64,000 bases of DNA from the NCBI RefSeq assembly GCF_011320075.1, contig NZ_JAANPA010000002.1, positions 62,001 to 126,000 of the forward strand, given 5' to 3'. Origin of the DNA: Sphingosinicella sp. YJ22. Its GTDB lineage: Bacteria; Pseudomonadota; Alphaproteobacteria; Sphingomonadales; Sphingomonadaceae. Every line of letters begins with the position of its first letter. Within the stretch, counting starts at the first letter, position 1. Made by a program: the position numbers and the translations under genes. Below, in pieces: positions 53,763 to 63,770 of the stretch. The notes below the pieces were generated by a model, which was not told where the DNA came from, made no database searches, and saw only the letters and a list, made by a program, of their open reading frames with translations.

Positions 53763-54689
53763 ATGAGCGCAGCGGATAGCCCGGTCGTCGAGCTGGAAAG
53801 CCTCGGCAAGACCTATGGCAGCGGCGCCCGCGCGGTGCGCGCGGTGCAGGACGTCACCATCTCGGTCGCGCCGGGTGAGGTCTATGGCTTCCTCGGCCCC
53901 AACGGCGCCGGCAAGAGCACGACCATCAGGATGCTGCTCGGTCTGATCGCGCCGAGCGCGGGCCGGATCCGCCTGATGGGCCGCGACCTCGCGTCGGACC
54001 CGTCGGTGCTTCGCCATGTCGGCAGCCTCGTCGACGGCGGCAATTTCTATCCCTTCCTGTCGGGCCGCAGGAATCTCGAAGTTCTCGCCCGGACCCATGG
54101 CGGCGGCCAAGAGCGGATCGACAGCCTGCTCGATCAGGTCGGGCTGGCGAAGGACGGCCGGCGCAAGGTCAAGGGCTATTCCACCGGCATGCGCCAGCGG
54201 CTCGGAGTCGCCGCGGCTTTGCTCAACGATCCCGACATCGTCATCCTCGACGAGCCCGCCAACGGCCTCGACGCGGCCGGCATCCAGGAGATGCGCGCGC
54301 TGATCCGCCGCCTCGCCGCCGAGGAGGGCAAGAGCGTGTTCCTGTCGAGCCACCTCCTCCACGAGGTCCAGCAGATGTGCGACCGCGTGGCGATCATCAG
54401 CCAGGGTGTGGTCATCCGCGAATCCACGATCGCCGACCTGCTCCGCCAGGACGATGGGCTGATCGTCGAGGCGCAGCCGCTCGACACCGCGCAGAGCGCG
54501 CTGGAATCGCGCTGGCGCTGCACGCGCAACGGCGTCGCGCTTCACGTCCAGGCGCCGCGCGACGACGCGCCCGAGATCGTCCGCCGCCTCGTCGGCGCCG
54601 GAGTCGAGCTGTTCGGGCTCAGCGCGGAGCAGCGCAACCTTGAGGAGGTGTTCCTGTCCATGACCCAGCCGGAGGCGGCCAATGCTTAG
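53763..54689 (+). CDS. ABC-2 type transporter ATP-binding protein
   Basis: 308 residues. Walker A GFLGPNGAGKSTTIRM, signature YSTGMRQRLGVAAAL, Walker B IVILDEPANGLDAAG and H-loop SSHLLHEVQQMCD are intact. The short C-terminal tail matches the bacitracin-resistance/Na+ export type (BcrA-like). It overlaps the permease gene by 8 bp. Exporter substrate unknown. Translation begins just after a ten-G tract. Confidence 0.9.
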   Translation: MSAADSPVVELESLGKTYGSGARAVRAVQDVTISVAPGEVYGFLGPNGAGKSTTIRMLLGLIAPSAGRIRLMGRDLASDPSVLRHVGSLVDGGNFYPFLSGRRNLEVLARTHGGGQERIDSLLDQVGLAKDGRRKVKGYSTGMRQRLGVAAALLNDPDIVILDEPANGLDAAGIQEMRALIRRLAAEEGKSVFLSSHLLHEVQQMCDRVAIISQGVVIRESTIADLLRQDDGLIVEAQPLDTAQSALESRWRCTRNGVALHVQAPRDDAPEIVRRLVGAGVELFGLSAEQRNLEEVFLSMTQPEAANA

Positions 54690-55545
54690 CGTGATCTCGG
54701 CCGAGGCGCTGAAGTTCACCCGCCACCGCGCCACCTGGGGCCTGGTGTGGATCTGGCCGATCGGCCTCACCCTCATCTGGCTGCTCGCCATCGGCGCCGA
54801 GCTGTCGGGCGCCGGCGGGGAGGCCGGAGGCGACGGCCGCGGCGGGCCGACCGCGGCGGGGTGGATCGCCGACAATGTCGGCTTCTGGAGCGTGCCCGGG
54901 CACACGTTCGGCCGCTACATCATCGGTGCGTTCGTGGCGGTGGTGTTCGCCGGCGAATATGGCTGGAACACCTGGAAGCTGGTCGTGCCGCACCGAGCGC
55001 GGAACACGCTGATCGCCGCCAAATATGCGATCGCCTTCATCCTGATGGCGATCGGCTTCACGCTCGCCGCCTTGCTGTTCAACCTGTTCGGCTGGCTCGA
55101 GGACGTCGTCACCGGCGATTCCATACCGGCGGGCATCACGGCGGGCGCTCTGCTCAAGGCCCATGGCGCTGGCGCCCTGGCGGCGCTCCCGGCCGTGCTT
55201 CTGACCATGGCCTATGTCAGCCTCGCGGCGATCCTCACCCGCTCGACCGTCGCCGCGTTGGTGATCGGCCTGGTGGTGACGACGGTGGAGCAGCTGTTCT
55301 TCAACTTCGCGCCGATGTTCGAGCCTTATGCGCCGTCGCTGGTGAGCACGTTCTACCAGGTGCTGCCCGGCTATCACGTCGCCAACGCGGCCAGCGTGAT
55401 CTCCCAGGGAAGGGTTGTGGAAATTCCCTTCCAGTCTGGCGCCTTCTCGACGTCCATCGCCACCTCGCTGGCGATGGTGGGGGCATGGACCTTTGCGATG
55501 GTCGCCCTGACCTTCTGGAGCTTCAGGCGCCAGGACATCAACTAG
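54682..55545 (+). CDS. ABC-2 type permease
   Basis: 287 residues with six membrane helices (WGLVWIWPIGLTLIWLLAIG, FVAVVFAGEYGWNTWKL, AFILMAIGFTLAALLFNLFG, VLLTMAYVSLAAILTRSTVA and a last FAMVALTFWSF). The GEYGWNTW element after the second helix is typical of ABC-2 permeases of the BcrB kind. It pairs with the ATPase gene it overlaps and ends 4 bp inside the convergent phosphatase gene. Confidence 0.88.
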   Translation: MLSVISAEALKFTRHRATWGLVWIWPIGLTLIWLLAIGAELSGAGGEAGGDGRGGPTAAGWIADNVGFWSVPGHTFGRYIIGAFVAVVFAGEYGWNTWKLVVPHRARNTLIAAKYAIAFILMAIGFTLAALLFNLFGWLEDVVTGDSIPAGITAGALLKAHGAGALAALPAVLLTMAYVSLAAILTRSTVAALVIGLVVTTVEQLFFNFAPMFEPYAPSLVSTFYQVLPGYHVANAASVISQGRVVEIPFQSGAFSTSIATSLAMVGAWTFAMVALTFWSFRRQDIN

Positions 55546-55943
55546 CGCAGGAAGCGGCGGATCGGCGTGAGGTCGTAGCCGGCCTCCGCCGCCTGCCCGA
55601 CGAGCGTGTCGCCGTCGGCGCCGCCCAGCGAACGGGCCAGGGCCCAGACATAGGTGGAGCGGGTGCCGGACCTGCAGAATGCGAGGATCGGACCGGTCGC
55701 CTCATCGAACGCCTGACGGGTCGCCTCGATCGCCTCGGGTGTCAGCTGCGAAACGGGGATGGCGCGGTAGGCGATTCCGGCCGCTTCGGCTGCCGCTTCG
55801 ATCTCGGCGCCGGCGGGCTGGCCGGGCTCCTCTCCGTCCGGGCGGTTGTTGACGATCAGCGCGATGCCCTGCGCCCCCAGCTCCGCCACCTCGTCGGGGC
55901 TGATCTGGCCGGCGACGAACATGCCATCTTCAAGCCGCCGCAT
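55542..55943 (-). CDS. TIGR01244/DUF442 phosphatase-like protein
   Basis: 133 residues. The P-loop AFCRSGTRSTYVWAL is the CxxGxxR site of protein-tyrosine-phosphatase-like DUF442 enzymes (Blh N-domain type). Also seen: FVAGQISPDEVAELGAQGI and VNNRPDGEEPGQP. Relatives sit beside sulphide-handling genes; here it follows recQ with a 14-bp overlap, so function is open. Confidence 0.85.
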   Translation of the reverse strand: MRRLEDGMFVAGQISPDEVAELGAQGIALIVNNRPDGEEPGQPAGAEIEAAAEAAGIAYRAIPVSQLTPEAIEATRQAFDEATGPILAFCRSGTRSTYVWALARSLGGADGDTLVGQAAEAGYDLTPIRRFLR

Positions 55944-57708
55944 CTTCGACCTCCCGGATCACTTCGAGGAAGGCGTCGCCATAGCGTTCCAGCTTGGCGG
56001 CGCCGACGCCCGGCACCTCCGCCATCGCGCGAAGCGAGGACGGCCGAAGCGCCGCCATCTCGCGCAACGTCGAATCATGGAAGATGACGTAGGGCGGCAC
56101 ACCCGCCTCGGCGGCGAGCGCGCGGCGGCGGGCGCGCAGCGCCTCGAACAGGGGATCGTGCGGGAAGTCCACCGAGCCCTTGCGGTCGCGCCGCTTGCTC
56201 CGCTTGGGCGGCACGACGATGCGCAGCGCCTCCTCGCCCTTGAGGAATGCTTTGGCTGCGGGGCCGAAGGAAAGTCCGCCGAAATCGTCGGCCCGAAGCG
56301 CGTCGCGGGCGAGGAGGGCTCGGGCGACCGGCTTGACCAGGGCCAGCTCGGCCGCGTCGGCGATCCCGAACACGCTCAGCCGATGGTGGCCCGAGGCAAG
56401 GACCTTGTCGGTTTCCTTGCCGGCGAGGACGTCGGTCAAATGGCCGATCCCGAACCGCATCTCGGTCCGGAAGGCGGCGCTGAGCAGCTTCTGGGCGGTG
56501 GTGGTCGCGTCGATCGCTTCGGGAGGATTGAGGCAATTGTCGCAATTGCCGCAGGCCTCGGGCGGGTCCTCGCCGAAATGGCGGAGCAGGATCGCCCGGC
56601 GGCAACCCGCGGTCTCGACCAGCGTAGCGAGCGCGTTCAGCCGTTCGCGCTCACCCGGCCGGCGGGATTCCTCGACCTCGGTCTCGATCCGCCGCCGCGC
56701 GCGCGAAAAGTCCTCGGCGCCCCAGAACAGCCAGGCCTCGGCGGGCTCGCCGTCGCGGCCGGCGCGGCCGGTCTCCTGGTAATAAGCCTCGATCGACTTG
56801 GGCAGGCCGGCATGGGCGACGAAGCGCACGTCCGGCTTGTCGATGCCCATGCCGAAGGCGATCGTCGCCGCCATCACCATCTCCTCGGAGCGGACGAACG
56901 CCGCCTGGTTGCGCTGGCGGATCTGCGGCTCGAGGCCGGCATGATAGGGCAGGATCGGGCGGCCCTTAGCGGAGAGCTGTTCTGCCAGCTTCTCGGTCGC
57001 CGCGCGGCTGGTCGCATAGACGATGCCCGGCCCCGGCTGCTCGGCGAGGACCGCCTTCACCTGCGCCGCCACTCCGTCGCGCGGGCGGACGTGATAGCGG
57101 ATGTTGGGCCGGTCGAAGCCGGCGACGATCATCCCGTCCTCGGGGATCCCGAGCTGGACCGCGATGTCGGCGCGGGTCCGCCGGTCCGCCGTCGCGGTCA
57201 AAGCGAGCCGAGGGACTTGCGGAAAGGCATCAAGCAGCGGCCGGAGCAGGCGATAATCCGGGCGGAAGTCGTGGCCCCATTCGCTGACGCAATGCGCCTC
57301 GTCGATCGCGATCAGCGCGAGCTTGGTGCGGGACAGCAGGTTCCTGAACGCCTCCCCGGTCGCCCGCTCCGGAGCGACGTAGAGCAAGTCGAGCTCGCCC
57401 CGCTTCAGCCGCTCGACCGTCTCCGCGCGGTTGTTGTCGGCTGACGTCATGGCGGCGGCATGGATGCCGAACGCGTCCGCCGCGCGGATCTGGTCGTGCA
57501 TCAGCGCGATCAGCGGCGAGATGACCAGCGCCGTCCCCTCCCGCGCCAGCGCCGGCACCTGGTAGCAGAGCGACTTGCCGGCGCCGGTCGGCATGACCGC
57601 GAGCGTATGGGCGCCGACCATGACCCGGCCGACGACCTGCTCCTGGACTCCGCGGAAGGCGGAAAACCCGAAAATCGTGTGGAGGATGTCGAGGGGAGGG
57701 CCAGGCAC
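55930..57708 (-). CDS. recQ: ATP-dependent DNA helicase RecQ
   Basis: 592 residues from the GTG at 57708; the longer open frame has no family support. Helicase motifs: MPTGAGKSLCYQVPAL, IAIDEAHCVSEWGHDFRPDY, ATADRRTRADI and QETGRAGRDGEP. Then come the zinc-binding RQC part (CRRAILLRHFGE, ACGNCDNC) and a C-terminal HRDC domain (VPGVGAAKLERYGDAFL). It unwinds DNA in recombination and repair. The start is uncertain because no strong ribosome site is seen. Confidence 0.92.
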   Translation of the reverse strand: MPGPPLDILHTIFGFSAFRGVQEQVVGRVMVGAHTLAVMPTGAGKSLCYQVPALAREGTALVISPLIALMHDQIRAADAFGIHAAAMTSADNNRAETVERLKRGELDLLYVAPERATGEAFRNLLSRTKLALIAIDEAHCVSEWGHDFRPDYRLLRPLLDAFPQVPRLALTATADRRTRADIAVQLGIPEDGMIVAGFDRPNIRYHVRPRDGVAAQVKAVLAEQPGPGIVYATSRAATEKLAEQLSAKGRPILPYHAGLEPQIRQRNQAAFVRSEEMVMAATIAFGMGIDKPDVRFVAHAGLPKSIEAYYQETGRAGRDGEPAEAWLFWGAEDFSRARRRIETEVEESRRPGERERLNALATLVETAGCRRAILLRHFGEDPPEACGNCDNCLNPPEAIDATTTAQKLLSAAFRTEMRFGIGHLTDVLAGKETDKVLASGHHRLSVFGIADAAELALVKPVARALLARDALRADDFGGLSFGPAAKAFLKGEEALRIVVPPKRSKRRDRKGSVDFPHDPLFEALRARRRALAAEAGVPPYVIFHDSTLREMAALRPSSLRAMAEVPGVGAAKLERYGDAFLEVIREVEDAAA

Positions 57709-57931
57709 GATGCGAGCTTTAGCATCACGGCCGTCACGGCCAAGCCACGACTCGGCCCCGCCGCGCGAAAGGTCCCAATGTTCGCAGTGGCCAAGCATTT
57801 GCGCTGCCGGGGAAAGAAACGGACGCGGCCTCAACCGAAACAGAGTGGATGCAGTTCCTGTTGAGAACATATCAAGAATAATCGTGTCATGTCAGAGGGC
57901 TTTCCCGCGCCTTGAACCCGTGAACAGCGAA

Positions 57932-57956
57932 GGAACGAGGCGGCCGCTCGTTCGTA
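57932..57956 (+). promoter_or_regulatory. Candidate EcfG stress promoter of the L,D-transpeptidase gene
   Basis: GGAAC (57932-57936), 16 bp, CGTA (57953-57956). The EcfG consensus is GGAAC, 16-17 bp, cGTT, so one -10 base differs. Transcription would begin about 28 bp before the ATG. Confidence 0.4.
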
Positions 57957-57990
57957 GGTTAGATAAGCCCTCAGCCCGAAGGACGTGCCG

Positions 57991-58950
57991 ATGACGCGTA
58001 AGCTCATCGCCGCCCTCCTGCTCGCCGGCGCTCCCTTGAGCCCCGCATTCGCCCAGGACGGCGGCGCCTACACATTCTCTCTCGACCTCTCTTCCGAGGC
58101 CTTTGCCGGCGCTCGGAGCCGGGACGTGCTTGCGGTCCAAATTCTGCTTGACCGAAGCCGCCATTCGCCGGGAGTGATCGACGGACTGTCCGGCGGCAAC
58201 ACCGAGCGGGCGATCCGCGCCTATCAGCGCGCCAACGGCCTCGAGGTTACCGGAGAGCTCAGCCAAGGCCTGCTCGACAGACTGGCCGACGCGCATCCGG
58301 GCGATCTGGTTCGTCGGCATACCCTCACCGAGGAGGAGGTGAGCGGTCCATTCGTCTCGGTCCCGGACGGCTTCGAGGCGATGGCTGAGTTGGACCGTCT
58401 TGCTTACGAGCGGCCGTCGGAGAAAATCGCCGAAAAATATCACATGGACGAGGATTTCCTGCGCGCGCTCAATCCGGATGCGGATTTCGGCCGCGCCGGG
58501 ACGGAGATCTTGATCGTGCAGCCGGGTGACGAGCAGATCGGCCAGCCGGTCGAACGCATCGAGATCGACAAGGCGGCCCGCGCGGTGCGCGCTTATGCGG
58601 GCGACGGGACTCTCCTCGCCACTTATCCGGCAACGGTCGGAAGCAGCACATTTCCAAGCCCCAGCGGCTCGATGACGGTCAACGCCGTCGCGCCCGACGC
58701 CACTTATCATTTCAATCCGTCGGGCCGTTCGTGGGGCCCCGACCGACAGATCACCATCGCGGCCGGTCCGAACAACCCGGTCGGCGGCATCTGGATCGAT
58801 CTGTCCAAGGACGGTTACGGCATTCACGGATCGCCGGCACCGCAGCTGATCGGAAAGACCGCCAGCCACGGCTGCGTTCGCCTGACGAACTGGGACGCGC
58901 GCGAACTGGCCCAAGCCGTATCGCAGGGAACCGCGGTCCACTTCGTGTGA
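57991..58950 (+). CDS. Exported L,D-transpeptidase with peptidoglycan-binding domain
   Basis: 319 residues from the ATG at 57991 with AAGGA seven bases upstream. A Sec signal (KLIAALLLAGAPLSPAFA) is followed by a peptidoglycan-binding helix bundle (VIDGLSGGNTERAIRAYQRA) and a YkuD domain ending SHGCVRLTNWDARELAQ with catalytic Cys295. It should make 3-3 cross-links or attach proteins to peptidoglycan in the periplasm. An EcfG-like promoter lies upstream, so it may be stress induced. Confidence 0.9.
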   Translation: MTRKLIAALLLAGAPLSPAFAQDGGAYTFSLDLSSEAFAGARSRDVLAVQILLDRSRHSPGVIDGLSGGNTERAIRAYQRANGLEVTGELSQGLLDRLADAHPGDLVRRHTLTEEEVSGPFVSVPDGFEAMAELDRLAYERPSEKIAEKYHMDEDFLRALNPDADFGRAGTEILIVQPGDEQIGQPVERIEIDKAARAVRAYAGDGTLLATYPATVGSSTFPSPSGSMTVNAVAPDATYHFNPSGRSWGPDRQITIAAGPNNPVGGIWIDLSKDGYGIHGSPAPQLIGKTASHGCVRLTNWDARELAQAVSQGTAVHFV

Positions 58951-59034
58951 CCGGGTGCCTGTTCCGCTTCGGGCAGGCAGGGATGCGGAATCACCGGGCG
59001 ACACCAGGCAGACAGTAAAAACAAAGGAGAGACG

Positions 59035-59331
59035 ATGAAACTTGATCGCCAGCAAGTCGCGACCATTCGAAAGCAGACCGGGATTGCGCCGATCCCGGTG
59101 TCGGCAGCCAACGCCTCCGGGCTCACGCGCGTGTTCGGGGAGCAGACTTTCTATGTCGGAGCCCGCTCCCTTTATGTTTTCGAGAGGGTGGAATCGCCGT
59201 CCGGAGAGGGTGAACCCGTCATGGCCATTCGAATCGGGCAGGTCCAGGCGCCCGACGATGACGAGGCGCCCCTGGTCGTGCGTGCGGCAGAACCGCGCCT
59301 CACCAGTCTGCAGGCGGATCTGGCGGCCTGA
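59035..59331 (+). CDS. Small conserved-looking protein of unknown function
   Basis: 98 residues with a strong ribosome site AAAGGAGAG before the ATG. Soluble, with TRVFGEQTFYVGARSLYVFE and an acidic middle (PDDDEAP). No family recognised. It lies between the transpeptidase and a lipoprotein gene in what looks like a stress cluster. Confidence 0.65.
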   Translation: MKLDRQQVATIRKQTGIAPIPVSAANASGLTRVFGEQTFYVGARSLYVFERVESPSGEGEPVMAIRIGQVQAPDDDEAPLVVRAAEPRLTSLQADLAA

Positions 59332-59342
59332 TCCGAACCACG

Positions 59343-59359
59343 CCGTCCTTCCGGGACGG
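59343..59359. terminator. Hairpin between convergent small genes
   Basis: CCGTCC pairs with GGACGG around TTCCG, 12 bp after the stop at 59331 and 25 bp before the stop of the minus-strand lipoprotein gene. No T-run, so a weak, two-way terminator at best. Confidence 0.35.
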
Positions 59360-59383
59360 AGGGTTGCCGGCGCGGCGGGCCGC

Positions 59384-59668
59384 CTATCTGACGGCGGCCG
59401 CTTCATTCGCGACGATCGCGTCGCGTTGTTCCTGGCTCATGGCAGCGACGTTGCGGTCGGCCGCGGCAATGGCGTCGGCGCGTTCCTCACCGGCCTGACG
59501 GACCTGCTCGGCCCGTTGGTCGAGCGCATCGGCCCGGTTCTCCATGGAGTCGGCGCGCGCGTCGGCGGCGTTCTCGACGCGGTCGGCCAAGTTTTCCGTA
59601 GGACTTTGATTGCAGCCCGCGACCGCCAGGGCGCCCAGCGCAACGCCGATGATGAGTGAGATTTTCAT
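59384..59668 (-). CDS. Small lipoprotein
   Basis: 94 residues. The signal ends in the lipobox LAVAGC, giving lipidation at Cys19. The mature part is highly charged and helical (ENAADARADSMENRADALDQ), a coiled-coil type common in alphaproteobacterial stress lipoproteins. It would sit in the inner or outer membrane facing the periplasm. Function unknown. Confidence 0.75.
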   Translation of the reverse strand: MKISLIIGVALGALAVAGCNQSPTENLADRVENAADARADSMENRADALDQRAEQVRQAGEERADAIAAADRNVAAMSQEQRDAIVANEAAAVR

Positions 59669-59797
59669 TTCAAATCCTTCGGTTCGGTTTCCCCGGTGCA
59701 GCTTTCCCGCGCTCCCCCGCCGGCGCTCCAGCGACGGCGGGGGTGCGGGTGTCCGGGCAGGTCAGCTTCTGCCCGCCGGGCGATCGTCCTGGCCGTG

Positions 59798-60162
59798 TCA
59801 GCGCGCGCCGTAATAGCGCGACACCTGATCGTTATAGGAGCGGTCCCAGCTCGGCTCTTGGTCCCGCTTGTAGCTCGGGCCGTTCTTCAACTGCTCGACG
59901 TCGCGATCCACAGCGTACCCGCCGCGGCGTTCGTCATAGGTGAGCTCGTCCCACGGCAGCGGGAAATAGCTCTCGCCCATGCCGAGGAAGCCGCCGTAGC
60001 TGACCACCGCATGGCGGACCTTGCCGTCACGCTTTCCGATCATGAGATGATGCACCGAGCCGATCTGCTCGCCGTCGCGGCTGTAAACGGCGGTGCCGTC
60101 GACCTTTCCCACGAGATCGCGTCAAGCGTTTCGTTGCGTTCGATGGTTTGACTGTCGTTCAT
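59798..60162 (-). pseudogene. PRC-barrel domain protein with a one-base frameshift
   Basis: The intact PRC-barrel frame runs 59798-60112 (GTAVYSRDGEQIGSVHHLMI, GGFLGMGESYFPLPWDELTY) but has no ribosome site. A perfect one (AGGAG, 8 bases) precedes the ATG at 60162, whose frame encodes the expected N-terminus (NDSQTIERNETLDAIS) and then fails. The frames are offset by 50 bases, so one base is lost near 60113-60118. Either the gene is dead or the base is a sequencing error. An EcfG-like promoter lies upstream. Confidence 0.75.
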
Positions 60163-60319
60163 TCTGTTTCTCCTGGTTGCGGGAATCCCCTTTTTCGCCT
60201 CCTTGGGCGCACGGCCGATGGGAGTGTGTCACCGCCCGGTTCGCTCGAACCGAATAGGCCTGGTCGGGCGCGTCCGGTGACGGCGCGCATGATCATCCGA
60301 CCATCGGGGATATAAAGCG

Positions 60320-60344
60320 AACGGGGCGCGGGAGGCATTGTTCC
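60320..60344 (-). promoter_or_regulatory. EcfG stress promoter upstream of the PRC-barrel gene
   Basis: On the minus strand GGAAC (60344-60340), 16 bp, CGTT (60323-60320): an exact match to the alphaproteobacterial EcfG consensus, reading toward the PRC-barrel start at 60162. PRC-barrel proteins are common members of this regulon. The rest of the gap 60163-60441 holds nothing else. Confidence 0.6.
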
Positions 60345-60441
60345 GAAGTTTTACAGGTGGTTCGGGCGCGCCGGCACCGATCGTTGGACAGCGACCGGGA
60401 GGGGCGTGTCGGGAGCCAAGAAAGCGGTGAAGCCCTCGTAG

Positions 60442-62262
<1,821 letters not shown>

Positions 62263-62329
62263 CGCAGCGGAGATAGGGAGCGGAATGAAAGTTCCCAACC
62301 GGCGCACAAATTTCGTGGGCGTAACGGCG

Positions 62330-62354
62330 GGAACGCGAACCTGGGTTGCCAGTT
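62330..62354 (+). promoter_or_regulatory. Candidate EcfG promoter of the 93-residue gene
   Basis: GGAAC (62330-62334), 16 bp, AGTT (62351-62354). The GTT core of the consensus is kept. A start about 20 bp before the ATG at 62381 would fit. Confidence 0.4.
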
Positions 62355-62380
62355 GAGCGAGGCAAGCAAGGGACAGGCAA

Positions 62381-62662
62381 ATGATTGAAGCGCCGGCAAC
62401 TTTTCTACTCGCGATCCTGGGCTGCGGCGAAGACGAGAACGCGTGCCGACCGCTCGTGGTGAGCGAGGCCCGCTACGAGAGCGAGGCCCAGTGCCTGGCC
62501 GCCTCGACCGACCAGCTCGCGCGCCAGGACGGGCTCGACTTCCCGGTCATCGTCGCCGAATGCCGCCGCGCCGGCGAGATCCGGGTGCCGCTGCGCGCCA
62601 ACGCCGTCGCTCTGCCCGAGGCGCAGCGGCGCCTGCCGCGGGTGACCATCGCCTCGCGCTAA
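62381..62662 (+). CDS. Small protein of unknown function
   Basis: 93 residues with GGGACAGG before the ATG. A short hydrophobic lead (ATFLLAILGCGEDE) is followed by a soluble part with paired cysteines (Cys15, Cys22, and Cys60 region VAECRRAG). This could be a small secreted or periplasmic disulphide protein. No family recognised. An EcfG-like promoter and the divergent exporter lie upstream. Confidence 0.6.
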   Translation: MIEAPATFLLAILGCGEDENACRPLVVSEARYESEAQCLAASTDQLARQDGLDFPVIVAECRRAGEIRVPLRANAVALPEAQRRLPRVTIASR

Positions 62663-62677
62663 CCTTCGAAAGAAGGA

Positions 62678-62764
62678 CCACCCCCAGCCCCTCCACGAAG
62701 GCGTGGAGGGGAGCTTTTGCGCGTGTGGCTCCCCTCCAGCCCTTGCTGGAGGGGCTGGGGGTGG
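62678..62764. repeat. Nested inverted-repeat element
   Basis: An 18-bp perfect inverted pair (62678-62695 and 62747-62764, CCACCCCCAGCCCCTCCA and its complement) encloses a second pair (GAGGGGAGC at 62705, GCTCCCCTC at 62728) and two small hairpins (CTCCACGAAGGCGTGGAG and CTCCAGCCCTTGCTGGAG). The whole would fold as a branched structure. It sits between a plus-strand gene and the EcfG promoter of the next. Probably a mobile REP/MITE-like element of sphingomonads. Confidence 0.75.
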
Positions 62765-62780
62765 CTTTCCCTTCTGTGGG

Positions 62781-62806
62781 GGAACGGTCCCGCACTCCGA
62801 GCGGTT
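62781..62806 (+). promoter_or_regulatory. EcfG stress promoter of the short-chain dehydrogenase gene
   Basis: GGAAC (62781-62785), 17 bp, GGTT (62803-62806), close to the EcfG consensus GGAAC, 16-17 bp, cGTT. The ATG at 62841 is about 35 bp on, a normal leader. Confidence 0.5.
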
Positions 62807-62840
62807 AACCTTTTCAAATCCCTACCGCGGAGCGCCTCCC

Positions 62841-63701
62841 ATGACCGACGACACCGAAACCCTCGACATGGTCCATGAGGACGACCTGCCCGGGCACGAA
62901 AGCGAGCTCGAGCCCAAGCCCGACTGGGAGCCGCGCTATCCCGGCTCTGGCCGGCTCGACGGCAAGGTCGCGCTGATCACCGGCGCCGACAGCGGCATCG
63001 GCCGCGCCACCGCCGCCTTGTTCGCGCGCGAGGGCGCCGACATCGCCATCTCCTACCTGTGCGAGCATGACGACGCGCAGAAGACCCGCGAGATCGTCGA
63101 GAGGGAGGGCCGCCGGGCGCTGCTCCTGCCGGGCGACCTCGGCGAGAAGGAGGCCTGCGAGAAGATCGTCAAGGAGACCGTCGACAAGCTCGGCGGGCTC
63201 GACATCCTCGTCAACAATGCCGGCGAGCAGCATTGGGACAAGGACATTCGCGAGATCAGCGAGGAGCAGCTCAAGCGCACCTTCCAGACCAACATCTTCT
63301 CGATGTTCTTCATGGTCCAGGCCGCCCTGCCGCACCTCAAGAAGGGCAGCGCGATCATCAACTGCACCTCGATCACGATGTACAAGGGCGCGGCGATCCT
63401 GCTCGATTACGCCTCGACCAAGGGAGCGATCACCGCCTTCACCCGCTCGCTGTCGGAGAATCTGGTCGACAAGGGCATCCGGGTAAACGCGGTCGCTCCG
63501 GGGCCGATCTGGACTCCGCTCAACCCGTCCGGCGGCCAGCCCAAGGAGAAGATTCCGGAGTTCGGCAAGGACACGCCGATGGGCCGGCCCGGCCAGCCCA
63601 ACGAGGTCGCTCCGAGCTTCCTGTTCCTCGCCTGCGAGGATTCCTCCTACATGTCGGGCCAAGTGCTCCACCCGAATGGCGGAACCATAATCAATGGTTA
63701 G
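62841..63701 (+). CDS. Short-chain dehydrogenase/reductase of the general-stress type
   Basis: 286 residues. An acidic lead (DLPGHESELEPKPDWEPRYP) precedes the Rossmann core: VALITGADSGIGRATAALFAREG, NNAGEQ, the catalytic Ser in INCTSITMYKG and YASTKGA with Tyr and Lys. The end DSSYMSGQVLHPNGGTIING is typical of YhdF/YdaD-like proteins induced by stress in many bacteria. NAD(P)-dependent, substrate unknown. Its EcfG-like promoter fits that role. Confidence 0.9.
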   Translation: MTDDTETLDMVHEDDLPGHESELEPKPDWEPRYPGSGRLDGKVALITGADSGIGRATAALFAREGADIAISYLCEHDDAQKTREIVEREGRRALLLPGDLGEKEACEKIVKETVDKLGGLDILVNNAGEQHWDKDIREISEEQLKRTFQTNIFSMFFMVQAALPHLKKGSAIINCTSITMYKGAAILLDYASTKGAITAFTRSLSENLVDKGIRVNAVAPGPIWTPLNPSGGQPKEKIPEFGKDTPMGRPGQPNEVAPSFLFLACEDSSYMSGQVLHPNGGTIING

Positions 63702-63770
63702 ACTCGCCGGGGCTGGAAAGGCAGCGGCAACCGGCATAGACCGCGTCTGACCCGGCGAGGTGATCCTACC

